Below the pieces are notes generated by a model. It had not been told where the DNA came from, ran no database searches, and worked only from the letters and a program-made list of their open reading frames with translations. Positions 5,901 to 10,273 of a DNA stretch of 10,273 nt are shown piece by piece. Source of the DNA: an uncultured Shinella sp. Lineage in GTDB: Bacteria; Pseudomonadota; Alphaproteobacteria; Rhizobiales; Rhizobiaceae. The DNA is taken from assembly GCA_946481465.1 (NCBI GenBank), contig CAMLOC010000062.1, forward strand, positions 1 to 10,273. Reading direction: 5' to 3'. How positions within the stretch are numbered: the stretch's first letter is position 1; each line of letters starts with the position of its first letter. The translations under genes were made by a program, and so were the position numbers.

Positions 5901-6760
5901 CCCTGAGAATCTACGGGCTCCTTGCCTGCTGCCTTCTGCTGGCGGCGGTGCGACCCCAGGATGCCGTGGCGCAGGAGCCCGCCTCGGTCGACCTGCCGAT
6001 CCTGTTCGATACGCGCGAACGCATCGCGCGGCCGGATCTGTCCGGCATCGTGCGGCTGCGCTTCCTGACCACGGTGGATTTCCCGCCGTTCAACTTCATC
6101 GACCAGACCGGCAAGCTTGCCGGCTTCCATGTCGATCTCGTGCGGGAAATCTGCCGGGAACTGGCGCTCACCGAGAAATGCCAGATCCAGGCCGTGACCT
6201 TCCCGGAACTGGAAAAGGCGCTGGTCGACGGCAATGGCGAGGCGGTTGTCGCGGGCGTCGCCGTCACCGCGGAGCTGCGCAAGCGCTTCCTCTTTTCGCG
6301 TCCCTTCATGCGCCTGCCGGCCCGATTTGCCGTGGCGAAGAAGACGCCGCCCGCCGGCGAGCGCGCGGCGGCGCTCGACGGCAAGCGGGTCGGCGTCGTC
6401 GCGGCGAGCGCGCATGAGGCGATGCTGAAGGCCTTTTTCCCGCGCGTGCGGGCAGAGGCCTTTCCCGATCGCGCCGCCCTGCTTTCAAGCCTCAAGGAGG
6501 GCAAGGTGGATGCGGTCTTTAGCGACGGCATGCAGCTCGCGTTCTGGACGAGCGGCTCGGAATCGGCCGGTTGCTGCCGCCTGTTCGACGGCCCCTACCT
6601 GTCGGAACGTTTCCTCGGCGAGGGACTGACCGTCATGTTCCGCAAGGAGGATGCGACGATCGCGGGCGCGATCGACCATGCGCTGCTGGCGCTTTCGCGC
6701 AGCGGCCGCCTGCAGGAGATCTACCTGCGCTATTTCCCGATCAATCTCTACGGCGGCTGA
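5879..6760 (+). CDS. Orphan periplasmic solute-binding protein, family 3
   Basis: Predicted periplasmic protein of the SBP_bac_3 fold (amino-acid-type ABC binding proteins and related sensors), 293 aa. The N-terminus is basic, then hydrophobic (YGLLACCLLLAAV, 12-24), with a likely signal-peptidase site after AVA (about residue 31). Family landmarks are TVDFPPFNFIDQTGKLAGFH (65-84), VDLVREICREL (85-95), VAGVAVTAELRKRFLFSRPF (124-143), KRVGVVAASAHE (169-180), LKEGKVDAVFSDG (205-217) and YLRYFP (282-287). ATG 5879 was chosen because an AGG lies 9 nt upstream and the signal peptide starts there; Met4 (5888) is also possible. No permease or ATPase gene is adjacent, so a transport role is unproven. 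Its stop lies 4 bp from that of the convergent repressor gene. Confidence 0.85.
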   Translation: MRQMKIAPLRIYGLLACCLLLAAVRPQDAVAQEPASVDLPILFDTRERIARPDLSGIVRLRFLTTVDFPPFNFIDQTGKLAGFHVDLVREICRELALTEKCQIQAVTFPELEKALVDGNGEAVVAGVAVTAELRKRFLFSRPFMRLPARFAVAKKTPPAGERAAALDGKRVGVVAASAHEAMLKAFFPRVRAEAFPDRAALLSSLKEGKVDAVFSDGMQLAFWTSGSESAGCCRLFDGPYLSERFLGEGLTVMFRKEDATIAGAIDHALLALSRSGRLQEIYLRYFPINLYGG

Positions 6761-6764
6761 CGCG

Positions 6765-7427
6765 CTACTGGCTGGCCCAGATGATCCGGGCGATCCAGTC
6801 GACCTCGTCGATGTCGAAATTGCGGTTGGGATGTTCGGGATTGAGCGAGACGAGCTCGATCGTGCGCGGCGTCTGGCGATGCAGCACTTTTGCCATGACC
6901 TCGCCCTCGCGCGTCTTGACGACGACGCGGTCGCCGCGGCGCACCTGCGCGCCCGGCTCGACGATCAGGACGTCGCCGTCGCGGTAGAGCGGCAGCATGC
7001 TGTCGCCCTGCACCTCCAGCGCATAGACGCCGGGCTTTCGATCCGGCGAGGCGGGAAACTCCACCACGTCCCAGCCCTGGCCGGCGGGAAAGCCGCCGTC
7101 GTCGAAGAAGCCGCCGGCGCCCGCCTGGGCAAAGCCCAGCAGGGGAATGGTGCCGGCCTGCGGGGGAAAAGCGCCCTGCGGCAGGGTGACGTCGCGCGCC
7201 GGGTCGGCCAGCATGAAGAATTCGTCGATCGAGGCGCCGGTGGCGTCGAGCACCTTGGCGATCGATTCGGTCGAGGGCCAGCGCTGGCGGCCGTCGGCGC
7301 CCTGCCGCTTCGACTTGTTGAAGGACGTGGGGTCGAGCCCGGCGCGGCGGGCAAGGCCGGACGGCGAGAGCCGGTTGCGCTCGGCAAGGGCGTCGATCGC
7401 TGCCCAGATCCGGTCATGGGAGAACAT
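6765..7427 (-). CDS. XRE-family repressor with S24 (LexA/CI-like) peptidase domain
   Basis: Cytoplasmic DNA-binding regulator, 220 aa. An N-terminal helix-turn-helix of XRE type spans about residues 5-62, with the core SPSGLARRAGLDPTSFNKSK (21-40). The C-terminal S24 domain has VQGDSMLPLYRDGDVLIV (139-156) with the nucleophile-type Ser143, and EVMAKVLHR (176-184) with Lys180 at the general-base position, so the LexA/CI Ser-Lys dyad looks intact. FAQAGAGG (99-106) contains Ala-Gly peptide bonds where self-cleavage would be expected. ATG 7427 has AGGG 9 nt upstream and follows a good promoter. The frame also stays open to an ATG at 7535, but that lies upstream of the promoter. It is a single-gene unit, with no phage genes nearby. 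Targets are unknown; autoregulation and a stress response are plausible. Confidence 0.88.
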   Translation of the reverse strand: MFSHDRIWAAIDALAERNRLSPSGLARRAGLDPTSFNKSKRQGADGRQRWPSTESIAKVLDATGASIDEFFMLADPARDVTLPQGAFPPQAGTIPLLGFAQAGAGGFFDDGGFPAGQGWDVVEFPASPDRKPGVYALEVQGDSMLPLYRDGDVLIVEPGAQVRRGDRVVVKTREGEVMAKVLHRQTPRTIELVSLNPEHPNRNFDIDEVDWIARIIWASQ

Positions 7428-7450
7428 GCTGAAAAACCCTGCCAAGGCAA

Positions 7451-7472
7451 CGGACCGGCAAAGGCCGGTCCG
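7451..7472 (-). promoter_or_regulatory. Perfect 9-bp hairpin in the repressor 5' leader
   Basis: CGGACCGGC (7451-7459) and GCCGGTCCG (7464-7472) are perfectly complementary around a 4-base loop. The structure lies between the predicted transcript start (near 7476) and the SD of the repressor gene. No U-run follows on either strand, so it is not a standard terminator. It could be an operator for a dimeric repressor or a leader stem that stabilises the mRNA. Confidence 0.5.
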
Positions 7473-7482
7473 AGTGATCGGA

Positions 7483-7511
7483 AGCATATCCAAGGCCGGC
7501 CGCCGAGTAAA
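7483..7511 (-). promoter_or_regulatory. Promoter of the S24 repressor gene
   Basis: On the minus strand, -35 TTTACT (7511-7506) and -10 TATGCT (7488-7483) are 17 bp apart. The predicted start near 7476 gives a leader of about 50 nt. Confidence 0.65.
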
Positions 7512-7530
7512 GGAAAAAGGATTATTTTCC
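7512..7530. promoter_or_regulatory. Inverted repeat abutting the repressor -35, candidate operator
   Basis: GGAAAA (7512-7517) and TTTTCC (7525-7530) flank a 7-bp centre. The site abuts the -35 hexamer of the S24 repressor promoter directly. Its symmetry and position suit a dimeric HTH regulator, possibly the repressor itself. No second matching copy was found near the promoter; the palindrome at 7639-7650 shares only the GGAAA/TTTCC ends. Confidence 0.35.
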
Positions 7531-7741
7531 TGCATTCTTTCGGAGACGGCGTTTTGGTGCCGAGGAGCGCCGTGAAGTCGGCCGCCAGGCAGGGGAGCGA
7601 TCGCGCGGAGGCCCTGTGCGGCCGGAGGCAGGCCGGTGGGAAAAATTTCCTTCACCCCGTGATTTTCCGCCTCTTTCGCCGGATCGAGCGGCGCGCTATC
7701 AAGGCGGAGCGCGGCGTTTCCGCGTCTTCGGGGCCTATTCC

Positions 7742-8623
7742 GTGCAAAAGACCGTCTCTTCCGGCATTCTGCTGACGTCCTTCGCCTATTTCATGTTCTC
7801 CTTGCAGGATGCGACCGTCAAATGGCTCGTCGCGGCCTTGCCGGTCTGGCAGATCCTGTTCGTGCGCAGCGTGACGATCTTCGTGCTCTGTCTCGCCTTC
7901 GGCCGGGGGCGGCTCCTGCAAAGCGCGCGCCGCTCGCCGGTGCTGAAACCGCTCTTCCTGCGCAGCCTTCTGCTGCTTGCGGCCTGGCTGTCCTATTATA
8001 CCGCGGCGCGCGACCTCGGCCTGGCGGAACTGACCACGCTCTACTACGCCTCCCCGGTCGTCATGACGATCCTCTCGGTGCCGATCCTTGGCGAGAGGGT
8101 GCCGGGATACCGCTGGTTCGCGGTGGTGATCGGTTTCGTCGGCGTGGTCGTCGCCTGCGGTGTGGCGGCCAGGGGCCTGCAGCTTTCGCTGCCCGTCTGC
8201 CTTGCCCTGCAGGCCGCCGTCTTCTGGGCGATCTCGACGGTGCTCCTGCGCAAGACGGCGCTGCACGAGCGCACCGAGGTGCAGGTGACCATATCGAGCG
8301 GCTTCTTCGTGCTCTTCACCGCCGTCGCGCTGCCTTTCGTCTGGCAGCCGGTCGCGCTGCCCGACCTGGCGTTGATGGCGGGAACGGGGGTGATTGCCGG
8401 CATCGGGCAGTTCGCGCTGTTCGAGGGCATGCGCCGGGCGCCGGTTTCCGTGCTTGCCCCCTTCGAATATACCTCGCTCGTCTGGGCTTTCGCGCTCGGT
8501 TATCTCATCTGGAGCGACGTGCCGGGCTCAAATGTCTTCGTCGGCGCCGCGCTGATCTTCTCCGCCGGCATGGTCATCATTGCCAGCGAACGGCTCGGCG
8601 GGCGTTTCCGGGCCCGGATTTGA
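7742..8623 (+). CDS. EamA/DMT-family membrane transporter
   Basis: Predicted inner-membrane exporter of the drug/metabolite transporter superfamily, 293 aa from GTG 7742, with two EamA repeats and about ten membrane helices. The first repeat starts SGILLTSFAYFMFSLQDATV and includes the typical LTTLYYASPVVMTILSVPIL segment (about 98-117) with GERVPGYRW; the second ends FVGAALIFSAGMVIIASERLGG near the C-terminus. Substrates of the family range from amino acids to purines and drugs, and nothing here narrows the choice. GTG 7742 is preceded by GGGG at 8-nt spacing and starts just before helix 1. The frame stays open to ATG 7616, but that extension is Arg/Pro-rich and unlike a DMT N-terminus. No operon partner is evident; the kinase gene starts 116 bp downstream on the same strand. 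Confidence 0.87.
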   Translation: MQKTVSSGILLTSFAYFMFSLQDATVKWLVAALPVWQILFVRSVTIFVLCLAFGRGRLLQSARRSPVLKPLFLRSLLLLAAWLSYYTAARDLGLAELTTLYYASPVVMTILSVPILGERVPGYRWFAVVIGFVGVVVACGVAARGLQLSLPVCLALQAAVFWAISTVLLRKTALHERTEVQVTISSGFFVLFTAVALPFVWQPVALPDLALMAGTGVIAGIGQFALFEGMRRAPVSVLAPFEYTSLVWAFALGYLIWSDVPGSNVFVGAALIFSAGMVIIASERLGGRFRARI

Positions 8624-8676
8624 CCCGTTAAGTGACGACATAACCAAAAGAATTCGGTTTTCGTCGCGTTGGTTGG

Positions 8677-8704
8677 TTGCAAGCGGTCATGACAACGATA
8701 TTGT
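8677..8704 (+). promoter_or_regulatory. Candidate promoter of the histidine kinase operon
   Basis: TTGCAA (8677-8682) and TATTGT (8699-8704) are 16 bp apart, within the 116-bp gap after the exporter gene. The predicted start near 8711 leaves a short leader before the SD AGGGGG (8730-8735). No convincing terminator precedes it, so read-through from the exporter gene is also possible. Confidence 0.4.
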
Positions 8705-8739
8705 CGCCGTCCTGTGGGCAAGCTGAACCAGGGGGTGAT

Positions 8740-10236
8740 ATGCCGATTTCGAACGCCGCCTTCGTGCGCTCGACGGTTGTTCTGTTGATTGCGGGCATGC
8801 TGGCTTTGCTCGGCATCGTCGGCACGTCGCTTTGGCTCGTCAACAAGGTCCAGGATTATTTCACCGGCTTCATCGAGGTGCGCGAGGCGCGCAGCGCCGC
8901 CGCCGACCTGCTGTCGCTCCTCAAGGACGCGGAAACCGGCCAGCGGGGTTTCATCATAACGGGCGACAGCGCGTTTCGCGGCCCCTATGACGCCGCGCTA
9001 CAGGGTGTCGCCGAACAGGAGAAGGTCTTCCTCGAGAAGACGATGCGCCTGCCCGAATATGCCGAGCGGGCAACGCGGGTCGGCACGCTCGTCGAGCAGA
9101 AGCTGGCCGAGCTGGCCGGGACCGTCGCCCTCATGGAGCAGGGCCGCCAGGCCGAGGCGGTCGAGGAGGTCAAGACCGACCGCGGGCGCGTCATCATGGA
9201 CGCGCTGCGCGGCGAGGTCGGCTCCATCCTCGACGATGCGGACCGGCACCTGGACGAGAGCGTCGTCGATACGCTCCGGTCCGCCGGCGCGCTGCAATGG
9301 ACGACGGTGATCGGCGCCATCGCCATCATCGGCGTGCTCGGCGGCGCGGCGGTCGTCATCATGCAGTATACGCGCGACATCATCGTCGCCCGCCGCGAGG
9401 TCGAGACGCTGAACGCCACGCTGGAAAAGCGGGTGGACGAGCGCACGGAGGAGCTGATCCGCGCCAACCAGGAGGTGCAGCGCTTCGCCTATATCGTGAC
9501 GCACGACCTGCGCGCGCCGCTCGTCAACATCATGGGCTTCACCAGCGAGCTGCAGGCCTCGCTCGCCTCCATCCAGGGCTATGTGCTGGCCGACGGCAAG
9601 GCGCCGAGCGAGGGCGACATTCTCGAGGCGCGCCGTGCGGCTTCGGAGGACCTGCCCGAGGCGATCGGCTTCATCCGCTCCTCCACCAAGAAGATGGACG
9701 GCCTCATCAACGCCATCCTGAAGATCTCGCGCGACGGGCGGCGGGAGCTGCGCATCGAGCGCGTGGACGTCAAGGCGCTCGTCGAGACGAGCGCGGCGGC
9801 CGTGGGGCATCAGGTCAGCGAATCCGACGGCGAAGTCGCCATCGACGACGCGCTCCCGACCGTCATTTCCGACCGGCTGTCGCTGGAGCAGGTGTTCGGC
9901 AATCTCTTCGACAATGCGATCAAATACCAGTCGCCGGATCGGCCGCTGCGTATCTCCGTTACCGCCAGAAACGGCGGCCGCGCCGGCTTCGTCATAGAAT
10001 TCACCGACAATGGCCGCGGCATCGCGCCGGAGGACCACGAGCGGGTCTTCGAACTGTTCCGCCGCTCCGGCGCCCAGGACAGACCCGGCGAAGGCATCGG
10101 CCTTGCGCATGTGCGTTCACTGATGCGCAATCTCGGCGGTGATATCGTCGTGCGATCCGAACTCGGGCAGGGGACGACCTTTGTGCTCCGTCTTCCGCCC
10201 GATCTCAGCAAAGTAGTCAGGAGTATGCAGGCATGA
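8740..10236 (+). CDS. CHASE3-domain sensor histidine kinase
   Basis: Inner-membrane sensor kinase, 498 aa. Membrane helices are at about 9-32 and 188-209. Between them is a periplasmic CHASE3 sensor domain with the signature DAETGQRGFIITGD (63-76). A coiled-coil linker (about 215-246) stands in place of a HAMP domain. The DHp domain has the phospho-acceptor motif VTHDLRAPL (253-261, His255). The ATPase domain has the N box NLFDNAIKY (388-396, Asn392), G1 DNGRGIAP (423-430), the F box FELFRR (437-442) and G2 GEGIGLA (450-456), so all catalytic boxes are present. An extra stretch of roughly 35 residues separates the two DHp helices (about 272-306). ATG 8740 follows AGGGGGTGAT. The stop overlaps the next gene's start (ATGA), so kinase and response regulator are probably translationally coupled. 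The signal is unknown. Confidence 0.93.
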   Translation: MPISNAAFVRSTVVLLIAGMLALLGIVGTSLWLVNKVQDYFTGFIEVREARSAAADLLSLLKDAETGQRGFIITGDSAFRGPYDAALQGVAEQEKVFLEKTMRLPEYAERATRVGTLVEQKLAELAGTVALMEQGRQAEAVEEVKTDRGRVIMDALRGEVGSILDDADRHLDESVVDTLRSAGALQWTTVIGAIAIIGVLGGAAVVIMQYTRDIIVARREVETLNATLEKRVDERTEELIRANQEVQRFAYIVTHDLRAPLVNIMGFTSELQASLASIQGYVLADGKAPSEGDILEARRAASEDLPEAIGFIRSSTKKMDGLINAILKISRDGRRELRIERVDVKALVETSAAAVGHQVSESDGEVAIDDALPTVISDRLSLEQVFGNLFDNAIKYQSPDRPLRISVTARNGGRAGFVIEFTDNGRGIAPEDHERVFELFRRSGAQDRPGEGIGLAHVRSLMRNLGGDIVVRSELGQGTTFVLRLPPDLSKVVRSMQA

Positions 10237-10273
10237 ACGGACTGGGCAAGGAAGTCACCATCGTCATGATCGA
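10233..10273 (+). CDS. Response regulator (partial, start only)
   Basis: Thirteen codons are present, MNGLGKEVTIVMI and the first two bases of the next codon (GA, Asp or Glu), before the window ends. The V-T-I-V-M-I beta-strand followed by an acidic residue is how a receiver (REC) domain begins. AGGAG (10219-10223) lies 9 nt before the ATG, which overlaps the kinase stop by ATGA. A CheY-like single-domain partner of the upstream kinase is the best reading; whether an output domain follows cannot be seen. Confidence 0.75.
   Translation, partial: MNGLGKEVTIVMI

Larger units (their letters stand above)
7428..7741. other. 314-bp regulatory intergenic region between S24 repressor and DMT exporter
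   Basis: No supported gene lies here. The left part holds the repressor leader hairpin (7451-7472), its promoter (7483-7511) and an inverted repeat (7512-7530), listed separately. The middle (about 7540-7635) shows nothing distinctive. The right part has a short palindrome, GGAAAAATTTCC (7639-7650), and a weak candidate promoter for the exporter: TTTCGC (7674-7679), 17 bp, TATCAA (7697-7702). The start of the exporter frame has an SD-like GGGG at 7730-7733. Confidence 0.6.

Noticed and set aside
8642..8659. AACC/GGTT foldback after the exporter gene considered as a terminator
   Set aside because: Only four pairs, an A/T-rich 10-base loop and only a short T-run; too weak to call.
8998..10110. 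A 370-codon minus-strand open frame opposite the histidine kinase
   Set aside because: High-GC shadow; the plus strand carries CHASE3, H, N, G1, F and G2 motifs in order.

Overview
The window is GC-rich with strong G/C at third codon positions. It reads as a chromosomal segment of an alphaproteobacterium of the order Hyphomicrobiales, most likely Rhizobiaceae (Rhizobium, Agrobacterium, Sinorhizobium or Shinella type). Supporting this are a SAM-II riboswitch ahead of an O-succinylhomoserine sulfhydrylase gene, the double-length alphaproteobacterial dCTP deaminase, two intergenic palindromic elements of a kind I recall from rhizobial genomes, and a CHASE3 kinase/response-regulator pair. The genus is not resolved. 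There are no phage, transposon or CRISPR signs.

Layout. 1-815 (minus): the first 220 codons of metZ, with its whole control region: a promoter with 17-bp spacing, a SAM-II aptamer starting at the predicted transcript start, and an intrinsic terminator before the start codon. 815-940: divergent intergenic stretch with a palindromic element. 941-2056 (plus): two-domain dCTP deaminase, ending in a hairpin shared with the convergent gene. 2104-3573 (minus): a predicted secreted glycosidase, a GH114/MJ1477-type barrel joined to RTX calcium-binding repeats and a type I secretion tail. 3577-3803: a second dispersed element and a tRNA promoter. 3804-3877 (plus): tRNA-Gly(CCC). 3888-5822 (minus): a membrane glycosyltransferase of family GT2 carrying an N-terminal GspE/MshE-like domain. 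5879-6760 (plus): an orphan periplasmic binding protein of family 3, divergent from the glycosyltransferase. 6765-7427 (minus): an XRE/S24 LexA- or CI-like repressor with a clear promoter and inverted repeats. 7428-7741: 314 bp of regulatory sequence. 7742-8623 (plus): an EamA/DMT exporter. 8740-10236 (plus): a CHASE3 sensor histidine kinase, overlapping by ATGA the start of a response regulator that runs off the end.

How the genes may work together. metZ is under methionine/SAM feedback. The secreted glycosidase and the GT2 glycosyltransferase lie on the same strand either side of a tRNA; one probably cuts and the other probably builds a polysaccharide, so a surface-polysaccharide link is a reasonable but unproven inference. 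The kinase and response regulator form one translationally coupled two-component system. dcd, the DMT exporter and the S24 repressor look like independent single-gene units.

Most of the window is recognisable. The parts that deserve a second look are the riboswitch-terminator arrangement, the RTX-tailed GH114 protein, the GspE-N/GT2 fusion with its odd translation start, and the operator-like sites of the S24 repressor.
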